Source: Paenibacillus luteus
GTDB lineage: Bacteria > Bacillota > Bacilli > Paenibacillales > Paenibacillaceae
NCBI RefSeq assembly: GCF_006542765.1
Contig: NZ_SKCD01000017.1
Location: forward strand, 1-64,000
Direction: 5' to 3'
Length of the DNA: 64,000 nucleotides
Positions 1-8,748 of this stretch are shown in pieces. A model generated the notes under the pieces. The model was not told the DNA's origin, searched no databases, and saw only the letters and a list, made by a program, of their open reading frames with translations. The stretch's first letter is position 1; each line of letters starts with the position of its first letter. The position numbers and the translations under genes are program-made.

Positions 1-52
1 TGACTGTCTTTTCTTTATACTCATCACTAAACCGCTGCCTGCTCTCACCCAT
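1..52 (-). CDS. IS3-family transposase OrfA, N-terminal fragment (runs off the window)
   Basis: Only 17 codons are visible. The translation MGESRQRFSDEYKEKTV is the usual opening of the helix-turn-helix OrfA protein of IS3-family elements, which binds the ends and works with OrfB made by frameshifting. The start is the ATG at 52. An AGGAAGAGGTG stretch upstream can serve as ribosome site. The gene continues past base 1, so it cannot be said whether the transposase is intact. Confidence 0.6.
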   Translation of the reverse strand, partial: MGESRQRFSDEYKEKTV

Positions 53-127
53 ACTAGACACCTCTTCCTCTTTGTTGTTTATTATCTGCATTCTCTTATG
101 AGGTGTCCACTTTTTATTCTAGCTGCA
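1..127 (-). mobile_element. End of an IS3-family insertion sequence (partial)
   Basis: The minus strand enters an OrfA transposase start at 52. The roughly 75 bases upstream of it carry a typical short leader. The likely outer tip begins with TGCAGCTAGAATAAAAAGTG on the minus strand (about 127 downwards); a TG start is usual for IS3-family ends. The rest of the element lies beyond the left edge of the window, so the other inverted repeat and any target duplication cannot be seen. The exact tip is an inference. Confidence 0.5.
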
Positions 128-306
128 TTTCTCCCTCTAATATCAGGGTTTCTGCCCCATATCGGGTAAATCCGTAAAATTAACAGGACTATTTCCAGCT
201 AATTCATATCCTAGCCGAATAACGCTATTTTAACGGGAAAAATTCCTTCTAAATGAGTAAATTCTTCGAACTTTGATTCATAAATTGAACCACACACAAT
301 CATAAG

Positions 307-471
307 GTGCTCTTTGGGTGCTCTTTGGGTGCTCTTTGGGTGCTCTTTGGGTGCTCTTTGGGTGCTCTTTGGGTGCTCTTTGGGTGCTCTTTGGGTGCTC
401 TTTGGGTGCTCTTTGGGTGCTCTTTGGGTGCTCTTTGGGTGTTCTTTGGGTGTTCTTTGGGTGCTCTTTAA
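307..471. repeat. 11-bp tandem repeat, 15 copies
   Basis: The unit GTGCTCTTTGG is repeated head to tail without spacers from 307 to 471. Copies 1-12 are identical, copies 13 and 14 have one C to T change, and copy 15 ends AA instead of GG. Because 11 is not a multiple of 3, each strand gives the same 11-residue peptide period in all three frames, and no frame has a stop, which creates spurious open frames on both strands. It lies in the gap between the IS end and the terminator of the YesN-type gene. It is probably a non-coding minisatellite; no function can be assigned. Confidence 0.95.
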
Positions 472-542
472 GTTAATCATTTGTCTGCACCTTCAGGTGC
501 TCCTATAGTCGCTCCAACCTGCCTCCCTTACAAAATAAAAAA

Positions 543-562
543 GGAGGAGCCTAAGCTCCTCC
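543..562 (-). terminator. Rho-independent terminator of the YesMN/ABC operon
   Basis: An 8-bp perfect stem GGAGGAGC/GCTCCTCC has a 4-base loop. On the minus strand it is followed by a T-rich run, the complement of the A-run at 531-542. It lies 10 bases after the stop of the response regulator gene. Confidence 0.85.
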
Positions 563-572
563 TCCACTTTGG

Positions 573-2159
573 TTACTCCTCTACCTTGCTAAGCCCGGCG
601 TCCGAGCGCACCTTAAGGCGATACTCCTGCGGCGAGATGCCCTCCAGCTCCTTGAACACGCGTGAGAACTGCTTGCTGTTCTCAAAGCCGACGGCGTTGC
701 CGATCTCCTGCATCTTCCTGCTGCCCTCGAGCAGCAGCTCCTTGCTTTTGCGGATGCGCACTTTCTTCAGAAAGCCGACGAAATTTTCACCCGTATGCAC
801 TTTGAAGGCCTCGCTGAAGTAGGAGTAATTCAAACCGACATGATTGCTGACTACAGCCATATTCAGGGGACGATAGTAATTATCCTCCATATACGCGACC
901 GCCGCTTTAATCTCCGAATGCTCGCTATACGCTGAGCGGATGCCGCGGACATAATCGTTTACGCTTGCCAGAAGTAGCTCCAGGCTCCGGTAATAGTCGT
1001 GAAAGCTGCGGAAATTGTCCATACTGCCTACTTTCCGGTACAGCTTCAGCACCTCGATGGACTCTTCACCATAAATGCGGAACACTTCATCGAGCACCTG
1101 TTCATTGATCATTTGGCCTACGCGCTTTAAATAGTCAATATTGACATCCGGAATGTCCTCGATATGAAAGATCTGCTTCAGCAGCTCCTGAATCTCCCGC
1201 TCCCGATCCGTCCCCAGCATATTGCCGAGCTTGCGAATATCCTCGTCCGGTACCGGATAGGATTGTTGTTTCTCTCGAATATCCTCGTGCCTTAGCAGGC
1301 GGCAGTTCGAATAAAGGAACGAATATTGCAAAGCCGTACCTGCCTGCTTGTAACATTCATATAAATCCTCCAGCCGCTGTCCCTCCGCACTTATTCCCAT
1401 GCGCAGGCCCTCCAAATCGATACCGCCTGCCTGTCTGAACAACTCCACAAACCGAAATGCCGGACTGCCAATAAGAACAAGCTTGTTCTCGCTATCCAAA
1501 AACGAGACATCCAGCGCACCCTCAATGGGCTGCAGCATTTTCTCCACAAGCAGCTTGAATTCTTCCTTGTTCATCGAGTCGCCATTCTCCGATTTATAAC
1601 TCAAGACAGCGACAGTAAATGGCAGCGTAAATTGCTCAAATCCGATTTTGGCTTCAAAATCGCTTTCATTCTCCATGTATGGCTCGCCCTGCCTAAACCA
1701 CTCTCTTAGCCCATTGATTCGAAGCTGTTCGCGGTACGTATCGCTTATAGCTACCCGCTCGGCCAGCTCCGCTCGTTTTTGCAGCGTGATCTCGCTATTG
1801 CGCAGCGAATCGAACAGCTCGTCACGGCGAATCGGCTTCAGCAAATAGTTTTTCACCTGATATTCGATGGCCGCTTTGGCGTATGCAAAATCATCATACC
1901 CGCTTAAAATAACAAAAATCGGCTTTTGCTCGGACTCTTCTTCTTTCGTCAGCCGCTTGATCAGTTCAATGCCATCGATCCCAGGCATCCGAATATCCGT
2001 TAAAATAATATCTGCCCGTTCGCGCTCATATTGGGCTAGCGCATCTTCCCCATGAATGGCCGTCCGGATCTCATATTGCTCCGGAAACTCCCGTTCAATC
2101 ATGGTTTTGAGCCCCAATCGGATATTTTTCTCATCGTCGACGATTAACAACTTCATCAT
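573..2159 (-). CDS. Response regulator with AraC-type output domain (YesN type)
   Basis: The protein has 528 residues. The receiver domain (about 1-125) has the acidic pocket D9/D10, phosphoacceptor D55 in LTDIRMPG and the conserved lysine K108 in YLLKPIRR. A middle linker of about 280 residues follows, then a C-terminal AraC double helix-turn-helix (about 420-520, with the typical GFENSKQFSRVFKELEG). This is the YesN family that pairs with YesM kinases and activates a neighbouring carbohydrate ABC operon. It overlaps the 3' end of the kinase gene by 29 bases, implying translational coupling. The ribosome site GGGAGGAGG stands about 10 bases before the ATG. The inferred role is to switch on the upstream permease and lipoprotein genes when the sugar signal arrives. 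Confidence 0.93.
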   Translation of the reverse strand: MMKLLIVDDEKNIRLGLKTMIEREFPEQYEIRTAIHGEDALAQYERERADIILTDIRMPGIDGIELIKRLTKEEESEQKPIFVILSGYDDFAYAKAAIEYQVKNYLLKPIRRDELFDSLRNSEITLQKRAELAERVAISDTYREQLRINGLREWFRQGEPYMENESDFEAKIGFEQFTLPFTVAVLSYKSENGDSMNKEEFKLLVEKMLQPIEGALDVSFLDSENKLVLIGSPAFRFVELFRQAGGIDLEGLRMGISAEGQRLEDLYECYKQAGTALQYSFLYSNCRLLRHEDIREKQQSYPVPDEDIRKLGNMLGTDREREIQELLKQIFHIEDIPDVNIDYLKRVGQMINEQVLDEVFRIYGEESIEVLKLYRKVGSMDNFRSFHDYYRSLELLLASVNDYVRGIRSAYSEHSEIKAAVAYMEDNYYRPLNMAVVSNHVGLNYSYFSEAFKVHTGENFVGFLKKVRIRKSKELLLEGSRKMQEIGNAVGFENSKQFSRVFKELEGISPQEYRLKVRSDAGLSKVEE

Positions 2160-4047
2160 GGCCTGAGCCTCCTCCCATTAACAGCACCTTAGGAAGGGTA
2201 ATCACTACTTCTGTAAAATGCCCTTCGCTGCTATATACCTTTAGTCCGTATCGCTCTCCATAATACAGCCGAATACGTTGATGGACGTTGCGCAACCCAA
2301 TGCCGAACGTTTGCTTCCCATTAATCATTTCCGTCGTCGATGGCCCATTGCCGCTCTCATCGCTACGAATCATTTCATTTAACCGATTCAGCCGCTCAGC
2401 TTCAATGCCTCTGCCATTATCCCTAAGCGAGATGATGATCCCATCGTCCTCCTTCTCGGAAACATCAATTCGGATGCCGCTCTGGCTCGCTTCCATCCCC
2501 ATCCATGCATGCTTGACCGAATTTTCAATGATCGGCTGCAAAGACATTTTCAGCACTTCAATCTCCATCAGCCTTGGTGGAATGTTGAGCTCCAGCTGAA
2601 TAGGCTCGTCAAAACGGATATTCATGACCGCAATATAATTTTGAATATGGCGAATCTCATCCTGCAAGCTGACATACTCGCCCGACCATTTGAAGTTGTA
2701 GCGCATCATTCCGCCAAGCGAAGTAAGCGAATCCGAAATGGTCCGCTGGTTTTCCATCTCCGCCAACATCTTAATATTCTCAAGCGTGTTGTAGAGGAAA
2801 TGAGAGTCGATTTGGCTGTGCAAGGTGCGAAGCTCGGCTTCCTTTGTCAACGCCTGCTTCTTCACTCCCTGCGCAATCAATTCATTAATGGTATGAATCA
2901 ATTTATTAAAATGATGGGCCAGCTCCCCGACTTCGCCACCCCCGACTAGCGGGAGGCCTGTCGGCATCTCTCCCCTTCGGACCTTCTTCATCGCTTCCGT
3001 CAAACGGCTCAGGTTTTTGAGAATAAAAGCATTCATCAGGTAAGTAATGACCGACAACAGCCCGATCAGAATAAGGTTAACGGCAATAATTTGTTTTTCT
3101 GCTTTGGAAATATGCTCGCTAACCGCCTGCAAGGAAACCACATTCAATAGCTCGGCATTCGCTTGCTCCAGAGGCGCGGATATAAGCAGGTACGGATGCT
3201 GATCGACCATAAATCTTTTTTCGGCAATCCCATGTTTGTTCATTTCCGCAAACTCATTCAAGATCGCTTCGCGCAGCTCCGGGTCCCTGCCAACAAAAGG
3301 CTGATTCTCATCGAAAAAAATAGTACCGTTGCCATCCGATAGCATCATTTGCGAGCCCTCATCCTTTACACTCGCAAACGCCTTAGGCGAGAACTGCTTG
3401 AGCAGCATTTCCACTTGAATGACACCGATTCGCGTGCTCCCGGATTGAATCGCCCGTACAAGCGAAACCTTCGGCAGCTGGTCCGTCCCCTCCGTCACGT
3501 TCCGGTGTAAAATATCGGGGTCCTGGTCTTTGAACAGCCACAGCTCCTGATCTCCCAGCCTGTCCAGTTCGGCATACCAAGGCTCTTTCTGAATCCGTCG
3601 TTCGTGGAAAATAATCGGCCAAATCTCCGAGATATGATCATTATTGGCAAATAAGCGCAAATGAATAATGTTGGGGTTATTGGTTTGAATATTAATCATA
3701 TCCGTCAGCGGGCCCCGATAAAGATCAAGCAGCTCCTCCACCGGCAGATCTGCCTTCACCGACACATACTCCAATATTTCAGGCTTGGAGACGGTGAGCT
3801 GGGCAGCAAGCTCCATCGCTTCAATCTGGTTCACGATATTCACTTTTTCCATCTCAAGCGAATATTGCCCTTGCTTCAGGGTATCGTTGATATAGCTGTC
3901 CCTGATCTGGCTGAACAGATAATTCGATACCCCTATGCTTGGGATCAAGAGAATAACGATATATGCCGCGACCAACCGGCTCTGCATCGACCTGCGACCG
4001 AGCCAGGTTGCCGCCGATTGAACAAATGATTTTAGCTTTCTGCCCAT
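2131..4047 (-). CDS. Sensor histidine kinase (YesM type, HisKA_5/His_kinase family)
   Basis: The protein has 638 residues. Membrane segments are at about 25-46 and 318-342, enclosing a large extracellular sensor domain of the dCache type. A HAMP region (about 340-395) follows, then the His_kinase dimerisation box with H416 in SQIDSHFLYNTLENI. The ATPase domain has N509 in PIIENSVKHA, the DNGRGI box at 543 and GIGLRNVHQRI. These are the features of the YesM/LytS-like family. It sits between the binding lipoprotein and the YesN regulator on the same strand. It probably senses the sugar directly or through the binding protein, but the ligand cannot be read from the sequence. Confidence 0.93.
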   Translation of the reverse strand: MGRKLKSFVQSAATWLGRRSMQSRLVAAYIVILLIPSIGVSNYLFSQIRDSYINDTLKQGQYSLEMEKVNIVNQIEAMELAAQLTVSKPEILEYVSVKADLPVEELLDLYRGPLTDMINIQTNNPNIIHLRLFANNDHISEIWPIIFHERRIQKEPWYAELDRLGDQELWLFKDQDPDILHRNVTEGTDQLPKVSLVRAIQSGSTRIGVIQVEMLLKQFSPKAFASVKDEGSQMMLSDGNGTIFFDENQPFVGRDPELREAILNEFAEMNKHGIAEKRFMVDQHPYLLISAPLEQANAELLNVVSLQAVSEHISKAEKQIIAVNLILIGLLSVITYLMNAFILKNLSRLTEAMKKVRRGEMPTGLPLVGGGEVGELAHHFNKLIHTINELIAQGVKKQALTKEAELRTLHSQIDSHFLYNTLENIKMLAEMENQRTISDSLTSLGGMMRYNFKWSGEYVSLQDEIRHIQNYIAVMNIRFDEPIQLELNIPPRLMEIEVLKMSLQPIIENSVKHAWMGMEASQSGIRIDVSEKEDDGIIISLRDNGRGIEAERLNRLNEMIRSDESGNGPSTTEMINGKQTFGIGLRNVHQRIRLYYGERYGLKVYSSEGHFTEVVITLPKVLLMGGGSGHDEVVNRRR

Positions 4048-4178
4048 TCCTGCTCACGTCCGCCCTAAATATAATTGACTGTTATGACTCTCTCATGCGG
4101 CAAAAAGCACCCCAGACCGTTTCCGGTTCTAGAGCACCTTCGCTTTGGGCCTTCCTCCAATAAGGAGCTGTAACCCGA

Positions 4179-5846
4179 CTATTTCGTAGCTTCTTCTAGC
4201 TTAGCCACGTTAATTTCATACTGCTTCTGCTTGAATGTCTGAACCTTGCTGAAGCCTAATGCTTCGCGCTTAGCCAGATGCTCATCCCAGAGCTTATCAA
4301 ATTCGGCATCGGATTTGGCAAGCAGCAGCTTTGGAAGCACTTTGCCAAACTCTTGGCCTATCTTCGTATTCATAATGCCTTCTTCCGAAGTGCCCGTAGG
4401 GTTTAGCTGATCAAATTCAGACAAGCTAACCGATTTGCCGCGCGTCCAATCTTCAAGCTGCTTGAACGGCTCCACCGCTGGCGGCGACCAAATTGGCGTA
4501 AGGTTTGTGTCCATCATCATCCAGAACGTATGGGAGGCGCCGAGTTGCTTGTCAAATGCACCGCGATCGGAATTAAGCAAATCGAGTGTTTCTGGAAGGA
4601 ATTGGTCCTTGCCATCGATGTTATCCCACGTCACGCCTTGTTTGCCGAAGAACGTGTCATGCTGCCCTTCTTCAGAGATCATGTAATCTAGGAAACGGAT
4701 TGCACGCGCTTTGTCTTTTACGTTTTTGGAAATCAGCGTTACCGTCCAGCCTGAAATCGATGGCCCAGCTAGCGTAGGCTGATCCAAATTAGCGTTGGCA
4801 GGTCCATCTACAGCAATGTAAATGGAGTTAGGATCATTGGCGTACAGAGCATTTTGCTGGTTGGCAAGATCGGATCTGGCGTACAGCATCGCAAAGTAAC
4901 GGCCCTGCGCGATTTTCTCTTCCATTTGTGGACGCTTGTCAATAAAGATATCCTTCGATAGAAGCCCGTTTTCATTGGCTTGACGCATCGTTTTGAGCCA
5001 TTTCACATACTCAGGATCGGTGTCGCGGTCATACAATTGTCCATCCTTCGCATAAGGAATAGCCAGGAAGTTCTGGATGTAGTGCTGCAGGGATGCGTTG
5101 CCCGTGTCGCTGAAATCGTACATGCCAAGCGGAATCAATGGCTGTCCGTTAACGTCCGGATACATTTTTTTGGCATCCTCCAGCGCTTTCAAGAAGCCTT
5201 CCGGCGTACGCATATCTGGTTTTCCAAGCGCTTCATACATATCCTTGCGCACTAGGAAGGTTTGGGTCGATACGATATTGTCCCCAAACTTCTCATAGTC
5301 CTTCGGAGAAGAGGACGAGTTCGGATAGCCGTATACATTGCCGTCCTCCTGCTTGTACCAGGAAAGCTTGGCAGGGTCCGTTACTTTGTAGAAATAAGGA
5401 TCGTATTGGTCAGCGAGCTCGTTGAGCGGAAGCACAAGGCCGCCTTCGATCATTTTCTTAACCGCTTCCTCGTACCAGCCCAGCGTGATAAAGTCCGGCA
5501 GGCTGCCCGAAGCGATCATCGTATTCATTTTCTCTGCTTCGTTACCAGCAGGAACGATGAAATTTACGTTAACGCCGGTTTTTTCGGTAATATATTTGGA
5601 GGTAGCGTCAACGCCCCATTTGTTCGGAAACCACGAAAAATTGATATACCAGTCGAAGGTAATCGGGCTTTTGTCCACTTCCCAGCCCTTATCGTCCTGC
5701 GTCAGCTTTACATCCTCAGCGGGAGCCTTGCCTGTCTCATTGTTGCTATTCTTGCTGTTGCCGCCCGAGGAGCAAGCGGTCGTAATCACCATAACCGCAG
5801 CGATCATGAACATCAACAGGTTCTTGACCTTTGGTTTCTTGTTCAT
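4179..5846 (-). CDS. Carbohydrate ABC transporter substrate-binding lipoprotein (LplA type)
   Basis: The frame opens at 5945, but the ATG at 5846 is preferred. It has a GAAGGGG ribosome site and begins MNKKPKVKNLLMFMIAAVM, a lipoprotein signal ending in the lipobox ITTAC. The mature protein of about 530 residues is a large family-1 extracellular solute-binding protein of the kind paired with LplB/YtcP permeases and YesMN regulators. Such proteins bind plant or microbial oligosaccharides such as pectin or xylan fragments. It follows the two permease genes and precedes yesM-like and yesN-like genes. No ATPase is encoded nearby; these systems usually share an MsmX-type ATPase. Confidence 0.92.
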   Translation of the reverse strand: MNKKPKVKNLLMFMIAAVMVITTACSSGGNSKNSNNETGKAPAEDVKLTQDDKGWEVDKSPITFDWYINFSWFPNKWGVDATSKYITEKTGVNVNFIVPAGNEAEKMNTMIASGSLPDFITLGWYEEAVKKMIEGGLVLPLNELADQYDPYFYKVTDPAKLSWYKQEDGNVYGYPNSSSSPKDYEKFGDNIVSTQTFLVRKDMYEALGKPDMRTPEGFLKALEDAKKMYPDVNGQPLIPLGMYDFSDTGNASLQHYIQNFLAIPYAKDGQLYDRDTDPEYVKWLKTMRQANENGLLSKDIFIDKRPQMEEKIAQGRYFAMLYARSDLANQQNALYANDPNSIYIAVDGPANANLDQPTLAGPSISGWTVTLISKNVKDKARAIRFLDYMISEEGQHDTFFGKQGVTWDNIDGKDQFLPETLDLLNSDRGAFDKQLGASHTFWMMMDTNLTPIWSPPAVEPFKQLEDWTRGKSVSLSEFDQLNPTGTSEEGIMNTKIGQEFGKVLPKLLLAKSDAEFDKLWDEHLAKREALGFSKVQTFKQKQYEINVAKLEEATK

Positions 5847-5925
5847 GTTTGTAATCCCCTTCTCTGTATGAATGATTATATATGCAATCTTCCGCTCGAT
5901 AAAGGGCAGAAGGAAATGCCGCCAT

Positions 5926-6813
5926 CTAGCCTTTAATCGAACCAATCATCATGCCTTTGACAAAATACTTCTGTAAGAACGGATAAGCAAGCACAATTGG
6001 CAGTGTTGTGACGACCATCGTTGCCAGCTTAATCGACTGTGTCGTTACCGATTTGCCGATGCCGCCCGGGATAGCCGCAAGCATCTGGCTGGAGCTGGAC
6101 TGCGCAACCACGCGATACAAATACGTCTGGACCGGCTGCAAATCCATATTGTTCATATAGATCACGCCTGCAAAATAATCATTCCATTGGTATACGCCGT
6201 GGAACAACGCAATCGTAGCGATGACCGGCATCGACACCGGTAGGATGACCTTAATGAAGATCAGCCAGTCATTGGCCCCGTCAATCCGCGCTGCTTCCTC
6301 CAGCCCGTCCGGAATATCCCGGAAGAAGGTCATGAAGATGATTAGATCGAAGAAGCTAAACATCGCCGGAATAATGTAGACTAGGAAATTATCGAGCAAG
6401 TGCAGATCCTTCATAAGCAGATAGGTCGGAATGAGTCCGCCTCCGAAGAACAACGTTACCGTACCGAAGAGAATATAGATTTTGCCGCCAATCAGCCCTC
6501 TGCGGGAGAAGGCATAAGCAACCATCGCCGTGAAAAAGACGTGAAGCACCGTACCCAGCAGCGTCTTGGCAACCGTAATGCCCATTGCGGTCATAATGCC
6601 GCTGCTTTGAAACACCGCATCGAAGCTCTCGAAGCTGAATACCCGCGGCCACCAATATATGCCGCCGCGCATGCCGTCTTGCCCCTCATTAAATGCATTT
6701 ACGAGCACGTACCATATGGGGTAAAGCGTTGCAAAGCAAATGGCCAACATGCCAAAATTATTGAAGAGATCGAAAAGCGCTTCTCCTTTTGTTTTCCGTT
6801 TAATGCTAAACAA
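5926..6813 (-). CDS. Carbohydrate ABC transporter permease (LplC/YtcP type)
   Basis: The protein has 295 residues with six predicted membrane segments. The cytoplasmic EAA loop reads EEAARIDGANDWLIFIKVILP, which docks the ATPase. It ends MMIGSIKG, the standard C-terminus of this permease subfamily. The start at 6813 lies 18 bases after the stop of the partner permease. It forms a heterodimer with that permease to import an oligosaccharide delivered by the downstream lipoprotein. Confidence 0.93.
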   Translation of the reverse strand: MFSIKRKTKGEALFDLFNNFGMLAICFATLYPIWYVLVNAFNEGQDGMRGGIYWWPRVFSFESFDAVFQSSGIMTAMGITVAKTLLGTVLHVFFTAMVAYAFSRRGLIGGKIYILFGTVTLFFGGGLIPTYLLMKDLHLLDNFLVYIIPAMFSFFDLIIFMTFFRDIPDGLEEAARIDGANDWLIFIKVILPVSMPVIATIALFHGVYQWNDYFAGVIYMNNMDLQPVQTYLYRVVAQSSSSQMLAAIPGGIGKSVTTQSIKLATMVVTTLPIVLAYPFLQKYFVKGMMIGSIKG

Positions 6814-6831
6814 TTTTCGCCGCCTCCGTTT

Positions 6832-7800
6832 CTAGAAAAGTGAAGTATCGTTCATTTTTTTCGTCACCCGGTTTGCAATCAAGAGCAGGATAAGCGCTAT
6901 GACGGATTTGAACAATCCTACTGCTGTGGAGTAAGAGTACCGTCCCTGCTGCATCCCTGTCTGATAAACATAAATATCGATGACATTGCTTGCGCTTTCG
7001 TTAAGCGAGTTGCGCAGCACGAGAATTTGGTCAAAGTTGGAGTTGAGCACGCCGCTCACCGCAAGAATAAACAGAATTGAAATCGTCGATTTAATGCTCG
7101 GCAAGGTGACATACCACATTTTCTGAAAGCGGCCTGCTCCATCAATGGTAGCCGCCTCGTACATTTCCGGCGATACGCTGGCGATCGCTGCCAGATAGAT
7201 AATAGCCGACCAGCCAAGCTCCTTCCAAATATCCGAGGTAATAATGATACTCCAGAAATAGCTAGGCTCCGCGAGATACGAAATCGGTTCCTTAATGAAT
7301 TTCAAAGCGAGCAATAGATTGTTAATTACCCCAACGTCCGCCAGCCAAGTGGTCAAAATGCCGCCTAGGATGACCCAAGACAAGAAGTGAGGCAAATACG
7401 AAATCGTCTGAATCGCTTTCTTAAAGCCCACTGAGCGAACCTCGTTGAGAAACAAGGCGAAAATAATCGGCAGCGGGAATCCGATAGCCAGCTTAATGAG
7501 ACTGATGCCAAGCGTATTCCGCATAACGTCCATGAAGCTATCATCCTGGAAAAACTCCTTAAAGTGCATGAAGCCTACCCAAGGCGCTTCGCTTATCGAC
7601 TTAACGATGTTAAATTCTTTAAAAGCAATGATGACGCCATACATGGGTACGTAGTTGAAAATAATCATCCATACGACGCCAAGCAGCGCCATAATCTGAA
7701 TATGACGTTGGCTGTACAATTTTCTGAGCCATTTGCTTCTCGCTGCCTTCGCATCCGCGGCAGACAGGGAAGTCGGTGCCGAATTGAGCTGTGTTTTCAA
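6832..7800 (-). CDS. Sugar ABC transporter permease (LplB type)
   Basis: This is the first gene of the operon. The protein has about 322 residues with six membrane segments and the EAA-type loop YEAATIDGAGRFQKMWYVTLP. The frame can start at the ATG at 7815, but that codon is itself part of a perfect GGAGGT site placed 7 bases before the TTG at 7800, so TTG is preferred. It is the partner of the downstream permease. The promoter should lie between 7816 and 8070; I see AT-rich sequence there but no clear -35/-10 pair. Confidence 0.9.
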   Translation of the reverse strand: MKTQLNSAPTSLSAADAKAARSKWLRKLYSQRHIQIMALLGVVWMIIFNYVPMYGVIIAFKEFNIVKSISEAPWVGFMHFKEFFQDDSFMDVMRNTLGISLIKLAIGFPLPIIFALFLNEVRSVGFKKAIQTISYLPHFLSWVILGGILTTWLADVGVINNLLLALKFIKEPISYLAEPSYFWSIIITSDIWKELGWSAIIYLAAIASVSPEMYEAATIDGAGRFQKMWYVTLPSIKSTISILFILAVSGVLNSNFDQILVLRNSLNESASNVIDIYVYQTGMQQGRYSYSTAVGLFKSVIALILLLIANRVTKKMNDTSLF

Positions 7801-7971
7801 AAATATGACCTCCATGCTGATGTAAATCTAATGGGTAACGAATGTAAGCCTTTGCAACTTTTATATCCTAATTGTAGTTCGTTATTCCCACCCACGTAAG
7901 GCTTGAGATTTCGTATTCGGGTCGCCATTTTTCGGTTTTAGGCGTTTCCTGTCGGTTTTGGGCACAAAAAA

Positions 7972-8001
7972 GTGGTGGATGCCAAATCCTGCATCCACCA
8001 C
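7972..8001 (-). terminator. Terminator after the 175-residue membrane protein gene
   Basis: A perfect 11-bp stem GTGGTGGATGC/GCATCCACCAC has an 8-base loop. On the minus strand it runs into TTTTTTGTG. It ends the gene at 8073-8600 and insulates the sugar operon downstream. Confidence 0.85.
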
Positions 8002-8072
8002 ATCTATGTCACTTTTTCTTTTATTCCGCTACGGAGCCTACATCCGAAAGCAGGCTCCCTTGTCTCCGTTTC

Positions 8073-8600
8073 TTACGCAATCGGCCCTTCAATCGCCTTG
8101 CTCAGTTTTAAGAGGAATTCCGCCTTATTCAATTCATTATTTTGGATAAAAACTCGGTAGTCTCCATCTTCCGGAATGACAATATCGACGCTGCCCGTGC
8201 CCGATTCAATCGTTTCGCTGTATATCTCGTCCGTGGAAACGGACATGATGCCAATCTCAAGCTCTTGCTCCCTAACGCTCTCCACAGTCAACGTAAAGGT
8301 TTCCCCCTGGGTCCATGGAATAATTCCGAAATTATTGCTTCTCATCGGAGCCATCCAAATCGATAAGTTCTTGCCGTCGTTTGTCTCTATGCTGCCCGAC
8401 ATATTCACTTGGCTCTCCAGGGTTTTCGCATACTCCTCTGTTACGATTTCGGATTTTGCTTGATCGTTCGTTTGTTCCTTAGATCCCTTAATGACATATA
8501 CGGCGCCTACTCCGATTGCTGCAACAAGTATGAAACATAAAATAAAGAAACCTTTTTTCTTTCCCGTGGAGCTTAATAAGGCATCTCTGCGAGAATTCAT
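8073..8600 (-). CDS. Hypothetical membrane-anchored extracytoplasmic protein
   Basis: The protein has 175 residues. A basic N-terminus (KKK) is followed by one membrane helix at about 18-37, then a hydrophilic domain rich in beta-type residues facing outside. I do not recognise a family. The C-terminal part (IVIPEDGDYRVFIQN) resembles the beta-sandwich of small secreted proteins that shield or bind surfaces, but this is only an impression. It is a single-gene unit bounded by terminators at 7972-8001 and 8691-8728. Confidence 0.6.
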   Translation of the reverse strand: MNSRRDALLSSTGKKKGFFILCFILVAAIGVGAVYVIKGSKEQTNDQAKSEIVTEEYAKTLESQVNMSGSIETNDGKNLSIWMAPMRSNNFGIIPWTQGETFTLTVESVREQELEIGIMSVSTDEIYSETIESGTGSVDIVIPEDGDYRVFIQNNELNKAEFLLKLSKAIEGPIA

Positions 8601-8690
8601 CGTCTTCTTTCCACCACCCTATTGGATTGCTTTACTGCTTGTCTCTTTGTTATCCACGTTAACAAATAGCTGTGTAAACAAACGCAAAAA

Positions 8691-8728
8691 ATGCAGAGCC
8701 ATGGAGGTCCCCCTCCTATGCCCTGCAT
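8691..8728 (-). terminator. Terminator of the Fur-boxed flavoprotein gene
   Basis: An imperfect hairpin pairs ATGCAG with CTGCAT and an inner GGAGG with CCTCC. On the minus strand it is followed by TTTTTTGCG. It lies about 20 bases after the stop at 8749. Confidence 0.7.
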
Positions 8729-8748
8729 CTGAATTGCGTTGTAGCCGC

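Noticed and set aside
211..508. Open frames of 89 (minus) and 64 (plus) residues across the 11-bp repeat
   Set aside because: The repeat lacks stops in all frames because of its base composition and length; there is no ribosome site and the peptides are pure repeat translation.
5262..5936. 224-residue plus-strand open frame opposite the sugar-binding lipoprotein gene
   Set aside because: It is antisense to a clear lipoprotein gene with signal, lipobox and family features; the antisense translation has no domain character.
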